Source: CAVXTF01 sp963701375
Lineage (GTDB): Bacteria; Actinomycetota; Acidimicrobiia; Acidimicrobiales; CAVXTF01
NCBI GenBank assembly: GCA_963701375.1
Contig: CAVOZT010000004.1
Span: 1,736,001-1,800,000 of the forward strand
Direction: 5' to 3'
Length of the DNA: 64,000 nt
Within the stretch, counting starts at the first letter, position 1; every line of letters starts with the position of its first letter. Shown piece after piece: positions 9,031 to 18,028 of the stretch. Under the pieces are notes generated by a model. That model was not told the DNA's origin. It saw only the letters and a list, made by a program, of their open reading frames with translations, and searched no databases. Both the position numbers and the translations under genes were made by a program.

Positions 9031-9852
9031 TCAGCGTCGCCGCTCGCGCCACCAGGTGCGGAGGATCACGCGTGCGTACTGCATGCCGAAGTAGACGTTG
9101 TGACCCTTCTTCGACTCGCCTGACGATCGGGGGTGCCAGACGGTCGGCACCTCGGTGATCCGCCACCCTCGTGCGGCCGCAGTGATGATCACCTCAGCCG
9201 TCTGGTACTGGTCCTGCTCCAAGGTCAGGTCCGAGAGAACCTCGGTCCGAAACGCCCGGTAACCGTTCGAGGTGTCAGTCAGATTCTTGCCGATGATCTT
9301 GTTGATCAAGCTTGCGAACACGACCACTCCCGACTTGCGCATCAAGTCCGTGGTCTCGTCGGTCCCTCGACGGCGGCTCGCAATCACGAAGTCCGAATTG
9401 TCTGCAATCAACGGACCCAAAAGGTCAGGAAGCTCGCCGGGGTCGTTCTGACCGTCGGCATCGATGGTGATCACGTACCGGCAGTCGTGAGCTTGAGCTA
9501 TCTCGTAGCCGATCTGCAGTGCCACCCCTTGGCCCATGTTCACAGGAAGCACGGCACACAGGGCCCCTGCCGCCTCGACGATGTCCTCCGTGCCGTCGTC
9601 ACCGCCATCGACGACGACGAGAGTTGTCACCTTGAGCCCGTCCACCTCGTCGGGAACGGCTTTCAGAACTGGGCCTATGTTGTCCGCCTCAAGGTAGCTG
9701 GCAATGAGAGCGAGAACCGGGCCGATCGTGACGTCAGGATGGCGACGTTCGAAATCCTGGCGAGCCAACTTCTTGACGAGGCGTCGAATTTCGTCGTGGC
9801 GCCTCCCGCTCGCCGCTGCCGATTTCTTGAGCGACGTAATGAGGGAAGGCAC
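9031..9852 (-). CDS. Glycosyltransferase family 2 (dolichyl-phosphate mannosyltransferase-like)
   Basis: GT-A fold sugar transferase of 273 residues. It has an N-terminal nucleotide-sugar block (VLALIASYLEADNIGPVL, then VVVDGGDDGTED), the metal-binding DXD as TIDADGQNDPG near residue 133, and a downstream acidic block LEQDQYQTAEVIITA. No membrane helices are evident, so it probably works at the inner face of the membrane on a polyprenyl phosphate or on a cell-wall glycan. It converges on plsC with only 22 bp between the stop codons and lies 3 nt downstream of the HD-domain gene. Confidence 0.85.
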   Translation of the reverse strand: MPSLITSLKKSAAASGRRHDEIRRLVKKLARQDFERRHPDVTIGPVLALIASYLEADNIGPVLKAVPDEVDGLKVTTLVVVDGGDDGTEDIVEAAGALCAVLPVNMGQGVALQIGYEIAQAHDCRYVITIDADGQNDPGELPDLLGPLIADNSDFVIASRRRGTDETTDLMRKSGVVVFASLINKIIGKNLTDTSNGYRAFRTEVLSDLTLEQDQYQTAEVIITAAARGWRITEVPTVWHPRSSGESKKGHNVYFGMQYARVILRTWWRERRR

Positions 9853-9855
9853 GTC

Positions 9856-10419
9856 TCAGAGGCTCTTTGGTGACGCCGTCAGCGATCGCACGAGAGGCTC
9901 GAAATGAGAGAGCTCCTCCGTCGGGTAGTCCGGGTCGAAACTCTTCTGGTCCCAATCGTCTGCGAACTGCGCGCAGAGGTCGAACCACGCGGCGCCACGG
10001 TATTTCTCGCGGGAGTCCGGGTCCGCCCCGAAGTGCTGGTAGTAATGCCGGCCCTGGAAGTCCTGGTGTGCACGCACGATCTCGATCACATCGCTCCCCA
10101 GATACGGCTTCAGGATCTCCGCCGCGATGCCCGGATGGTTGGCTACCGACACGACCTTTCCGATGTCGTGGCACAGAGCGGCCATGACGATCTCGTCATC
10201 CGCCCCGTCGCGCTCTGCCCGGGTGGCGGTCTGCAGGCAGTGAGTCCGCTGGTCGACGGCGAAGCCGTCCGTGATCCCAGCGAGCTCGTCCAGCATCGAA
10301 AGGATGCGGGTCGCGACCCGGTCCTGGTTCTTGAATGTCTCACTCGCAATGAGAGCCCACTGCTCGGCGGTGGACTCGTCCATGCTGCGGAAGCTGGTGG
10401 TCGTGGTCATAGGGGACAT
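9856..10419 (-). CDS. HD-domain metal-dependent protein (COG4341/PhnZ-like)
   Basis: A 187-residue HD-superfamily protein. Visible metal-ligand candidates are the His in QRTHCLQTA and the His-Asp pair in ALCHDIGK, followed by IVRAHQDFQGRHYYQHFG and a conserved tail WFDLCAQFADDWDQKSFDP. This tail and the HCLQTA block resemble the COG4341 group, which includes the PhnZ-type diiron oxygenases as well as predicted phosphohydrolases. The reaction is therefore unknown. The frame is open to 10572, inside ispH; ATG 10419 or ATG 10410 is the likely start. Confidence 0.7.
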   Translation of the reverse strand: MSPMTTTTSFRSMDESTAEQWALIASETFKNQDRVATRILSMLDELAGITDGFAVDQRTHCLQTATRAERDGADDEIVMAALCHDIGKVVSVANHPGIAAEILKPYLGSDVIEIVRAHQDFQGRHYYQHFGADPDSREKYRGAAWFDLCAQFADDWDQKSFDPDYPTEELSHFEPLVRSLTASPKSL

Positions 10420-10474
10420 TCTCGCGCCAACCGGGTCCACACACCTGCTGCCGTGCCCGCCGGCCGCCTCGCGA

Positions 10475-11536
10475 TCAGCCAGCGAGAACGGCGAGCACTT
10501 CGGCCGCCGAGGACTCCCGGTCGGCGGAGAACGGCTTGGCCCCCTCGGCCGCTCCTCCCGGGGATGGCGCACCCAGGCCTAGTTGCAAGGCAGCACCGAG
10601 GCCACGGAGCAGCTCGCGCAACTCGGGAGGCGGAGGAAAATACTCGTCTTCGACGGTGACCCGGATTTCCTCGGTTCCGGATATCGGGTCGAGAGCGGTG
10701 ACGACGGCGTCGACGAGCTCGTCCGGCGCAGACGCTCCGGCTGTGACCCCGATGGTCCCAGAAAGGTCGCCCGGGAGCTCGCTTGCGTCGTTCACCCTCA
10801 CCACGCGCGGGCATCCGGCGGCTTTGGCCACGGCCTCGAGGGCCCGAGTGTTGGACGAGTTGAGCGACCCGATGACGACTACCGCATCGGACCGACCGGC
10901 TATCGCCCTAAGGGCCGCCTGCCGGTTCGTCGTCGCGAAGCACAGGTCCGAGCGCCCGGGCATCCACAGAGCCGGGAATCGCTCGTTTGCGCGTCCGAGA
11001 ATCGAGCTCCACTCGTCGTGACTCAGCGTTGTCTGGGCGAGAAGCGCCACGGGCGACCCCTCCGGCAGCGATCTGGCAGCGCGATCCACGTCCTCGTCGG
11101 ATTGTACGAGAACCACCGAGTCGGGAGCGACGGCCATGGTTCCGATCGCTTCTTCGTGTCCCTCGTGGCCCACGTACAAGACGGTGTAGCCGTCACGCGC
11201 CCGAACTTTCAGCTCGTGATGGACCTTGGTCACCAGGGGGCATACCGCGTTCACGACGACCCGGCCGTGGGCCCTTGCGTCGGTCACCACCTGTGGCGCA
11301 GAACCATGGGCGGAGAGCATGAGCGGCGCGCCCGGCGGAACCTCGTTCACGTCGTCGACGAATATGACCCCGCGGGCACGAAATTGCTCCACTACATACC
11401 GGTTGTGGACGATCTCGTGATAGCAGTACACCGGCGGCTCGAACACGCGCACCATCCACGCGAGGGCCTTGATCGCCATCTCGACGCCTGCGCAGAACCC
11501 ACGTGGCGCAGCCAGCAGCACTCGGTCGACCGGCAC
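10475..11536 (-). CDS. ispH: 4-hydroxy-3-methylbut-2-enyl diphosphate reductase
   Basis: Last enzyme of the MEP isoprenoid pathway; an iron-sulfur protein that makes IPP and DMAPP. The three cluster-binding cysteines are C15 (PRGFCAGV), C99 (NAVCPLVTKVH) and C199 (DLCFATTNRQ). The substrate-binding HEIVHN, HGSAPQV and VGSLNSSNT blocks are present. The 353 residues include a C-terminal extension of about 35 residues rich in Gly, Ala and Ser that homologues often lack. It is divergent from the DUF512 gene with only a 32-bp spacer. Confidence 0.95.
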   Translation of the reverse strand: MPVDRVLLAAPRGFCAGVEMAIKALAWMVRVFEPPVYCYHEIVHNRYVVEQFRARGVIFVDDVNEVPPGAPLMLSAHGSAPQVVTDARAHGRVVVNAVCPLVTKVHHELKVRARDGYTVLYVGHEGHEEAIGTMAVAPDSVVLVQSDEDVDRAARSLPEGSPVALLAQTTLSHDEWSSILGRANERFPALWMPGRSDLCFATTNRQAALRAIAGRSDAVVVIGSLNSSNTRALEAVAKAAGCPRVVRVNDASELPGDLSGTIGVTAGASAPDELVDAVVTALDPISGTEEIRVTVEDEYFPPPPELRELLRGLGAALQLGLGAPSPGGAAEGAKPFSADRESSAAEVLAVLAG

Positions 11537-11568
11537 GCCTCTAGGCTACCGACGACTAGCCTTTAGGC

Positions 11569-12994
11569 GTGACGGCGCCCCGGATCGTCTCGGTGGCAGC
11601 TGCGTCCCCTGCTCAGGAGGCCGGTCTCGCCGTCGGGGACGAGATCATCTCGATCGACGGACGCGTCCCGCGCGACGTGATCGAGTACCAGATGCTCACC
11701 GACGAGCCCGACCCGGAGCTCGCCATCCGCAGGGGCCACGAAGAGATCGTCCTGGAGATCTCGAAGCCCGCCGGCGAGCCGATGGGTGTCGAGGTCTCCT
11801 CCGCGGTGTTCGACCGAGTGCGGACCTGCGACAACCATTGCGACTTCTGCTTCATCTACCAGTTGCCGAAAGGGATGAGAAAGAGCCTGTATCTGAAGGA
11901 CGACGACTACCGCCTTTCGTTCCTGTATGGGAACTTCACCACGCTGACGAGGTTCACCGAGCTCGACCTGGAGCGGGTGATCGACGAGCGACTTTCCCCT
12001 CTTTACGTCTCGATCCATTCCATGGATCCCGAGCTGCGCCGCGACGCTCGTCAGGAATCGCAGGGGGGCCACCTCCCTTCGCTGGCTCCGCGCACTGCTC
12101 GACGCCGGAATCGAGGTCCATGGCCAAGTAGTTGTCTGCCCCGGTGTCAACGACGGAGCGGCACTCGAGGACACCTTGGCCGGAATAGCAGGCCAGTACC
12201 CGGAGCTGGCGACGGTCGCCTGCGTTCCTGTCGGTGTGAGCCGGTACTCGTCTGCTTCCGAGATCCGTCCACACTCGACGGGAGAGGCGCGCGTGGTTGT
12301 GGACCTGATCCACGAGTGGCAAGAGCTTTTTCTTTCGATGCTCGGCCGACGTCTCGTTTACGCAGCAGACGAGTACTACCTGATTGCCGGTCGAGGTTTT
12401 CCCGAAGCTGGGACCTACGACGGGTTCAAACAGCACGAAAACGGTGTCGGGATGGCGAGGTCCTTCGAGCTTGCCTTCGGTGGCGATGAAGAAGCCGCAA
12501 TGGGCACGAAAAGCGGGTTCTTCTCTTGGGTAGACGGCGCGCCTGCAACGGGATACAGGGCTCCTCGCTATTCTCCGGCGCCTCGCGGGGGCGAAGACGA
12601 TCCAGATCTCAGCGAAACGCCTGTCACGGTAATCACCGGCGAGTATGGAGCCATGGTCCTTCATCCCTTGCTCGAAGGGCACCCTGGAGTCGACGTTCTT
12701 GCCGTGCCCAATACCTGGTTCGGCGGGAACATCGCGGTGACAGGTCTTCTGGTCGGATCGGACATAGCCGCCGCACTCGAGAAGAGACGCCCGACAGGAA
12801 GGGTGCTTCTTCCCGACGTCTGCCTTTCACAGGGTCTATTTCTGGACGGCACGAGCGTGACGGACCTGCCTGTCACGGTGGAGGTGGTCCCGTCCGACGG
12901 GCTGTCGCTCAGACGCGCGCTGTTGCCTCGCAGTGATGGAGAATCGCAACGCTCACAACCGGTACCTGTCAGCGTCGGGGCGACGCGCACATGA
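11569..12994 (+). pseudogene. DUF512/PDZ radical-SAM-like Fe-S protein, interrupted by a frameshift
   Basis: Two frames together encode one protein of about 474 residues. The first (from GTG 11569) has a PDZ-like start and the cysteine motif RTCDNHCDFCFIYQLPKGM, then SIHSMDPELRRD; after that it becomes nonsense. The family sequence resumes in the +1 frame at 12047 (LVRNRRGATSLRWLRALLDA) and runs through the DUF512 domain (VPVGVSRY, VVLPDVCLSQGLFLDG in similar form) to a stop at 12992-12994 that overlaps der. The switch lies between about 12040 and 12047, in a GC-rich run. The gene is a conserved neighbour of der. Its function is unclear. Either a sequencing indel or recent inactivation explains the break. 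Confidence 0.8.
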
Positions 12995-14409
12995 ATTCGC
13001 GAAGTGGCAATACGGGCAACTCCGAAGAACGGCCCTCTCAGACGGCGGGGTCTATCCCCGTCGTGGTGGTCGCCGGCAGGCCGAACGTAGGCAAGTCCAC
13101 TTTCGTCAACCGGGTAGTCGGAAGGCGCGCAGCAGTCACGGAGGAACGCCCTGGAGTGACGCGCGACCGGCTCGAGCTCGCAGCAGAGTGGTCGGGAAGA
13201 TCCTTCGTTATCGTCGACACGGGAGGCTGGATCGAAAAGGGTGAACCCCTCGACGCAAAGGTGACGGCGCAAGCGGAGCGGGCGATCGCGGCTGCGGACG
13301 TCGTGCTGCTGGTTGTGGATGCGACGGTCGGTGTGACCACAGAGGATGAAGCGCTCGCCAGGCAACTCAGGCGGAGTGGTGGCGACGTTCTCGTCGTGGC
13401 GAACAAGGTCGACAACACAAGGCGCGAGATAGAGGCGTGGAGGTTCGTGTCGCTCGGTCTCGGCGATCCCTGGATGGTGAGCGCACTGCACGGCAGGGGA
13501 AGCGGTGACCTCCTCGACGAGGTCGTGCGCCGATTCCCACCAATCGCAGAGGTGGAGAGCGACGACTCGGTCGCTCAAGCTGATGACGACCAAGCCGACG
13601 AGGGAGACGACGTTGCCACGCACCAACGCGGCAAAGGAAAGTCCTCCGTTCCTGCAGTCGCGATCGTCGGGCGGCCCAACGTCGGGAAGTCGACTCTGTT
13701 CAACCGTCTGATCGGTGAGGATCGCGCCGTGGTCCACGACCTGCCTGGCACGACGCGAGACGCCATCGACACACTCGTTGAGACCCCCGAAGGCGCCATC
13801 AGGTTCGTCGACACCGCTGGCATGAGGCGAAAGTCTCACAATGCTGACGGGACCGAATATTACGCAATGGTCCGGGCATTACGAGCGCTCGACCAGGCGG
13901 ACGTTGCTCTCCTAGTGATCGACGCCACCGAGGGCGTGTCTCATCAAGACCAGCGACTCGCAGAGCGAGTTGCCGCGTCGGGCAGCCCCGTAGTGGTGCT
14001 GCTCAACAAGTGGGACCAGATCGGACGCGACGAGCGCGATCAGATCACGTTCGACGTGGGGGACAGGCTGGGATTCCTGGGGGAGTCACCGGTTCTGAAG
14101 GTAAGTGCGCTAACCGGTCTCGGTGTGCACCGCATCGCTCGCGCAGTGGCGGCCGCCGTCGAGGCGTACCACTTGCGCATTCCGACGGGCGAACTGAATC
14201 GCGCGATGAAAGTTATCCAAGCTGCTCATCCTGCACCTGGTAGCCGCATCCGCTACGCGGTGCAGGGCGCGACCGATCCGCCGACGATCACCTTGTTTGC
14301 GAGCCGGCGGTTGCCGCCTACGTACCTGCGCTATCTGGAGCGATCGTTGAGGGAGCGCTTCAGCATCGGTCCTACCCCGATAAAGATCAGGGTGCAGGTA
14401 GGAAGCTAG
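12991..14409 (+). CDS. der: Ribosome biogenesis GTPase Der (EngA)
   Basis: Essential double GTPase that helps mature the 50S subunit. Two complete G domains are visible: G1 motifs GRPNVGKST at residues 29-37 and again at about 227-235; DTGGW and DTAGM G3 motifs; NKVDN and NKWDQ G4 motifs. A KH-like domain follows from about residue 380 to the end. Between the G domains is an acidic linker (about 190-215). ATG 12991 overlaps the upstream stop (ATGA), so coupling to the DUF512 gene is expected. The length of 472 is normal. Confidence 0.96.
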   Translation: MNSRSGNTGNSEERPSQTAGSIPVVVVAGRPNVGKSTFVNRVVGRRAAVTEERPGVTRDRLELAAEWSGRSFVIVDTGGWIEKGEPLDAKVTAQAERAIAAADVVLLVVDATVGVTTEDEALARQLRRSGGDVLVVANKVDNTRREIEAWRFVSLGLGDPWMVSALHGRGSGDLLDEVVRRFPPIAEVESDDSVAQADDDQADEGDDVATHQRGKGKSSVPAVAIVGRPNVGKSTLFNRLIGEDRAVVHDLPGTTRDAIDTLVETPEGAIRFVDTAGMRRKSHNADGTEYYAMVRALRALDQADVALLVIDATEGVSHQDQRLAERVAASGSPVVVLLNKWDQIGRDERDQITFDVGDRLGFLGESPVLKVSALTGLGVHRIARAVAAAVEAYHLRIPTGELNRAMKVIQAAHPAPGSRIRYAVQGATDPPTITLFASRRLPPTYLRYLERSLRERFSIGPTPIKIRVQVGS

Positions 14410-14418
14410 GACGGACCC

Positions 14419-14616
14419 GTGCCTTGGTGTGACGAGTGCGACAAGCTCGTCGAGGACGAGGAACTGACCGACGAAGGCAACTGCCCCGAATGCGGAGACC
14501 TGCTCACAGGACGCCGACACGTACCGTGGCCTTTCAAGTTCATGCTCGCTGCCACCGTCGTCTATCTGGGCTATCGCGCGTATCAGGGAATTGCCTGGAT
14601 CGTTCACCATGCATAA
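14419..14616 (+). CDS. Small zinc-ribbon membrane protein
   Basis: A 65-residue protein starting at GTG 14419, 9 nt after der. Residues 1-26 form a rubredoxin-like zinc ribbon with two CxxC pairs (C4/C7 in WCDECD and C22/C25 in CPECGD); residues about 40-61 are one hydrophobic helix (FMLAATVVYLGYRAYQGIAW). Similar short proteins follow der in Acidimicrobiia-like genomes. Its role is unknown; a membrane-tethered metal-binding peptide is all that can be said. Confidence 0.65.
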   Translation: MPWCDECDKLVEDEELTDEGNCPECGDLLTGRRHVPWPFKFMLAATVVYLGYRAYQGIAWIVHHA

Positions 14617-14669
14617 AAGCTCGTGTGCTGTCTCGGCGGCTTCGGCCCACCATCGCGCTGCGCGAGTAT

Positions 14670-15560
14670 TCAGCTGTTTCTGCTGGCAACTACGTTGCCG
14701 TGATGGACCTGCAACAGCTCGGCGTCGCTTATGGGCGCGAGCCCGCGCTCCATAAGGCGAAATTGGAATCCGTGGCTGCGCATCAAGTCCAAAAGAGCAC
14801 GAGGCTCGTCGCCGACCATGGCGATCTGGCCAGGCGACCATTCGAACATCACGGTAACTGCCGGATTCGAAGCGAACGTCCTCGTCAAGCCTGTTGCGAC
14901 CTGAAGTTCCGCTCCTTCTACGTCGATCTTGATCAGATCCACACGGGGAGACTCGGCCAGTAGTTCGTCGAGCGTGACGGCCTGGACCTCGACAATGTCC
15001 TCGTCGTCGTCGAGCAGTTCCTTTCCGTGGTCGCTAAGGGACCCGGCGCTGGAGTTGCTGATGAAGTGCCGACGGATGTGAAACTTGAGGGTCTCCGAGC
15101 GTGACCATGCTGCCCTGTGCCACGTCGAGACGTTGTAACGCCCATTCACGATCACGTTGCGGTGAAGCAGCTCCATCATGCGGGGATGTGCTTCGACGGC
15201 GAAGACATGTCCGCTGTCGCCCACGAGGTCGGAACCGAGAAGGGTGTAGTAACCCACGTTCGCACCGACGTCGACGAAGACGTGTCCGGGCCGAAGTGTG
15301 GCTTGAAACCATTTGGTTATTTCGGTCTCCCACAACCCGTTCAGCAACAACGCCGGGCCGAGCACGGCGTCGCGGGTGTCAATCAGCAGCATTCCGCCCC
15401 AACGGGTCCGGAGAAGTGCGGTGTTGTCGCCAAGGTACGCAGGCCTAGGGCGTTCGTCGAGCGCGCGCTCGACAGCGTCGAGTCTCAGTGCCAGATCTGT
15501 AGTACCGAGCGATCTACGGATGAGGGCAGTCGCTCGAGATACCAGCTTGTGGCTCACCAC
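14670..15560 (-). CDS. FkbM-family methyltransferase
   Basis: SAM-dependent O-methyltransferase of the FkbM group, usually acting on sugars or secondary metabolites. Motif I is VFVDVGANVGYYTLLG; motif II region VFAVEAHP; a post-I Asp lies in DLIKIDVEGAE, which is the FkbM hallmark; VMFEWSPGQIAMV follows. The frame is open to 15725, inside the araC-like gene. GTG 15560 is chosen because it gives about 296 residues and begins just before the conserved part. It may form one transcript with the regulator 78 bp upstream, though nothing shows they act together. Confidence 0.8.
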   Translation of the reverse strand: MVSHKLVSRATALIRRSLGTTDLALRLDAVERALDERPRPAYLGDNTALLRTRWGGMLLIDTRDAVLGPALLLNGLWETEITKWFQATLRPGHVFVDVGANVGYYTLLGSDLVGDSGHVFAVEAHPRMMELLHRNVIVNGRYNVSTWHRAAWSRSETLKFHIRRHFISNSSAGSLSDHGKELLDDDEDIVEVQAVTLDELLAESPRVDLIKIDVEGAELQVATGLTRTFASNPAVTVMFEWSPGQIAMVGDEPRALLDLMRSHGFQFRLMERGLAPISDAELLQVHHGNVVASRNS

Positions 15561-15637
15561 GGCGATGCTAATCAATCCGCTTTCCGGGTTGGTGAGGCCG
15601 ACACGTCCGGCTAGGTGCGACCGCAGCCTCAGCTGTC

Positions 15638-16684
15638 CTACCGGTCCTGGAAGGCCCGACGGTAAGCCTGGGGGTTCGTGCGGATGATCCGGGTGAAGTG
15701 CTTGCGGAGATTGCCCGCCGTACAAAAGCCGCTGCTTTCAGCGACGAGCTCGATCGACAGGTCGCTCGTCTCGAGAAGCCGTTGAGCGAGATGAACGCGC
15801 TGGGCCTGTAACCATTGGTGAGGGGTTGTCCCGGTTGCGGCCAGAAACTGACGCGCAAAGGTTCGGGGGCTCATCGCAGACCGGGCGGCCAGATCGTTGA
15901 CTGTCAGCGGCTCGTTCAGATGAGCTTGCACCCATGCGACGGTATCGGCGAAGAGATTCGAGTCTTCGAGACTGGGCAGCGGCATATCGATGAATTGGGC
16001 CTGGCCTCCGTCGCGTTGTGGTGGGACCACCAAGTCCCGAGCCAGCCGCGTGGCGATCTCGGTGCCGTAATCCTGACGAACGACGTGGAGGCACAGATCG
16101 ATGCTCGCGGCGCTGCCGGCCGACGTAAGGATGTCGCCTTCATCGACGTAGAGCACTCCGGGATCGACCGAAATGTCGGGATGGAGCCTGGCTAGTTCGT
16201 CGCACTCCGACCAATGTGTGGTGGCTCGACGGCCGTTGAGCAATCCCGCCTCGGCCAGGACGAAGGCACCGGTGCACAAAGAGACGATGCGAGATCCTCG
16301 TTTGTGCGCTCGGCGAAGGGCTTCGAACACCGCGGGAGGCACTTGTTCGAGCCGATCTGTCGGAGGTACCACGACGGTGTCGGCTCGGCGGATCATCTCC
16401 AAGCCGTGAAGCGCAGAGACCCGGAGACCGGCGTCCACCGTCACCGGGCCCGGAGTCGGCGCACAGATCGCCAGCCGGTACCAGTCGTCGTCGGGTGTCA
16501 GGTCGTTCGGCCCGAATATGTCGCTCGCGACCCCTAGTTCGAAGAGCGCGACCCCGTCGTAGATCACGATCGCCACGGTGCGAGACTTACGAGGTGCCCG
16601 GAGAGATGGCTGTCGATCGGCGTATCCGAAACGGAGTTCTTTGGTCGAGCGATTGGCAGCTTTGTCGCGCACGATGTCAATCAT
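15638..16684 (-). CDS. GlxA-type transcriptional regulator (DJ-1/PfpI domain plus AraC HTH)
   Basis: A 348-residue regulator. Residues about 35-205 form a DJ-1/PfpI-like glutamine amidotransferase fold with a nucleophile-elbow-like block SLCTGAFVLAEAGLLNG; residues about 245-345 are an AraC-type DNA-binding domain with two helix-turn-helix units (LTVNDLAARSAMSPRTFARQ and LSIELVAESSGFCTAGNLRK). Such proteins usually activate nearby catabolic or stress genes. It is divergent from the gene at 16725, which is therefore a candidate target. Confidence 0.88.
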   Translation of the reverse strand: MIDIVRDKAANRSTKELRFGYADRQPSLRAPRKSRTVAIVIYDGVALFELGVASDIFGPNDLTPDDDWYRLAICAPTPGPVTVDAGLRVSALHGLEMIRRADTVVVPPTDRLEQVPPAVFEALRRAHKRGSRIVSLCTGAFVLAEAGLLNGRRATTHWSECDELARLHPDISVDPGVLYVDEGDILTSAGSAASIDLCLHVVRQDYGTEIATRLARDLVVPPQRDGGQAQFIDMPLPSLEDSNLFADTVAWVQAHLNEPLTVNDLAARSAMSPRTFARQFLAATGTTPHQWLQAQRVHLAQRLLETSDLSIELVAESSGFCTAGNLRKHFTRIIRTNPQAYRRAFQDR

Positions 16685-16724
16685 GCCACTTTCCCTGCCT
16701 AAGCGCCTGGCTCAAGATCTAGCC

Positions 16725-17228
16725 ATGAGCAAATCCACCATCCTCCTGATCCAAGATCCTGTCGGCTCGGAGCAACTATTTCCCCGCGTCAGCAATCCCT
16801 GGCTCCGTATGCGCTCCCGGTTGTTCGCCTACTCCCTGGATCGCCTGCTGGCCTCCGGAGTACGCCCGGAGTCGAATCCGCTGTCGGCCGCCCGCGCCGA
16901 GAAGCTCGTTTCGCCTCAGACGCGCTCGGCGCTCGCGTCGAACTGGCAAGCCCTGTTGGAGCGAGCCAGCAAGCCACTGCAACGGAATCCACGGGTGCCG
17001 CTCTGCCGCGACCGAATAGCTGCAGCGGAAGACGATATTCACGAGATGATCAGCGTTCTTTCCGCCTCTCGACCGTCTTCAGCGCGGGGAGTCGCCATGG
17101 TAAGCCGCTTGCTCAGCGACGGTGCGGGTCCTCTGTACAACCGCCATGCGAATGCAGACCTGCGTTCAGAGTTGCTCCGAGCGATCGCGGAGCTTCACTC
17201 CGCAGATTCGATGGTCGAGTTCGCCTGA
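16725..17228 (+). CDS. Conserved actinobacterial protein of unknown function
   Basis: A 167-residue basic, Arg- and Leu-rich protein from ATG 16725; in-frame ATGs at 16674 and 16683 are alternatives but would crowd the divergent regulator. It contains the conserved-looking segment RNPRVPLCRDRI, an acidic turn AAAEDDIHEMI and ARGVAMVSRLLSDGAGPLY, a pattern I recall from short uncharacterised actinobacterial proteins. No catalytic motif, signal peptide or membrane helix is visible. Confidence 0.6.
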   Translation: MSKSTILLIQDPVGSEQLFPRVSNPWLRMRSRLFAYSLDRLLASGVRPESNPLSAARAEKLVSPQTRSALASNWQALLERASKPLQRNPRVPLCRDRIAAAEDDIHEMISVLSASRPSSARGVAMVSRLLSDGAGPLYNRHANADLRSELLRAIAELHSADSMVEFA

Positions 17229-17444
17229 CCTCGAACGCGAGGTCCGCCGTTCGATATGACGACTCGACGAACTAATTCCGATCGCCTACGAAGCGGTCTC
17301 TTGGGGACCGACCTGGAACCCGGTCGTAGCAATGTGCTTTGTTTGGTCCGCAGTAGTCGCTGGCCTCGTCAATGTCAATTGGGTCGTCGGCAACGGCTCT
17401 GCATCGAGGTGACGTAAGGTGGGGGACCGCATGTGAGCAAAACG
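17229..17444. other. Short intergenic stretch before tRNA-Pro
   Basis: No gene recognised. The region should hold the tRNA promoter, but no convincing -35/-10 pair was picked out by eye. Confidence 0.4.
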
Positions 17445-17519
17445 CGGGCTGTGGCGCAGCTTGGTTAGCGCGCTTGACTGGGGGTCAAGAGGTCCCGGGT
17501 TCAAATCCCGGCAGCCCGA
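17445..17519 (+). tRNA. tRNA-Pro (anticodon GGG)
   Basis: A complete cloverleaf can be drawn: 7-bp acceptor stem CGGGCTG/CAGCCCG, D stem GCGC/GCGC, anticodon stem CTTGA/TCAAG with loop CTGGGGG (anticodon GGG at 17480-17482), T stem CCGGG/CCCGG with loop TTCAAAT, and discriminator A at 17519. CCA is not encoded. The 3' half is repeated at 23558-23597 (36 of 40 bases), and integrase remnants lie just downstream, so this tRNA is the likely insertion site of the island that follows. Confidence 0.95.
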
Positions 17520-17603
17520 CTCTCAAAGCCCAGGTGAGAGAGGCGTAGGCCTTCGTGAGTTCCGCTCCGTCACCTGCAGACGTCAGCGCACGCGTGTCGC
17601 AAG

Positions 17604-18028
17604 GTGGCAATTGTCATCGCTTTCTCGCTGCTGGGGACTTCAGTTCTCGGCGTACTGCAGGATCGAACCGCTGTAGCGGCCCCGTCGGTCTGGTCGATCA
17701 CTCCGAGTCCAAATCCGGGCGACAGTGGTGACGCTCTCCCGGGAGTCTCTTGCACCAGCTCCACCAACTGCGTTGCCGTGGGTTGGTATAACATCGCAAG
17801 TTTAGGAGCCGGGACTTTGGTCGAGTCTTGGAACGGAAGTGCATGGTCCGTCACATCTAGTCCGGTCGATGGCGGCAAGCTCAACGGCGTATCGTGCGTA
17901 AGCGCTTCCGACTGCGTTGCGGTGGGTTCCAACGTCAACACTTCTGGGGTGTCCCAGACCTTGATCGAGTCCTGGAACGGAACCGCCTGGTCGGTTGTCT
18001 TGTCTCCAACCCCAACCGTGGTGGCTTT
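17604..18028 (+). pseudogene. Truncated secreted repeat protein
   Basis: Starts at GTG 17604 with a signal peptide (residues about 1-26, ending near TAVAAP). About two copies of a repeat follow, built on GVSCxSxxxCVAVG and ESWNGxAWSVxxSP; residues 40-90 and 90-140 carry one each. Such repeats make long cell-surface proteins in actinobacteria. Here the frame runs directly into integrase sequence at about 18029, so only the N-terminal part remains and the product would be a chimera. This looks like a deletion or recombination junction and not a designed fusion. Confidence 0.6.

Noticed and set aside
9133..9873. Plus-strand frame of about 246 codons
   Set aside because: Antisense to the GT2 glycosyltransferase, which has a clear DXD motif.
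10583..11566. Plus-strand frame of about 327 codons
   Set aside because: Antisense to ispH, whose three cluster cysteines are intact.
12661..13839. Minus-strand frame of about 392 codons
   Set aside because: Antisense to the DUF512 gene and der; no family features.
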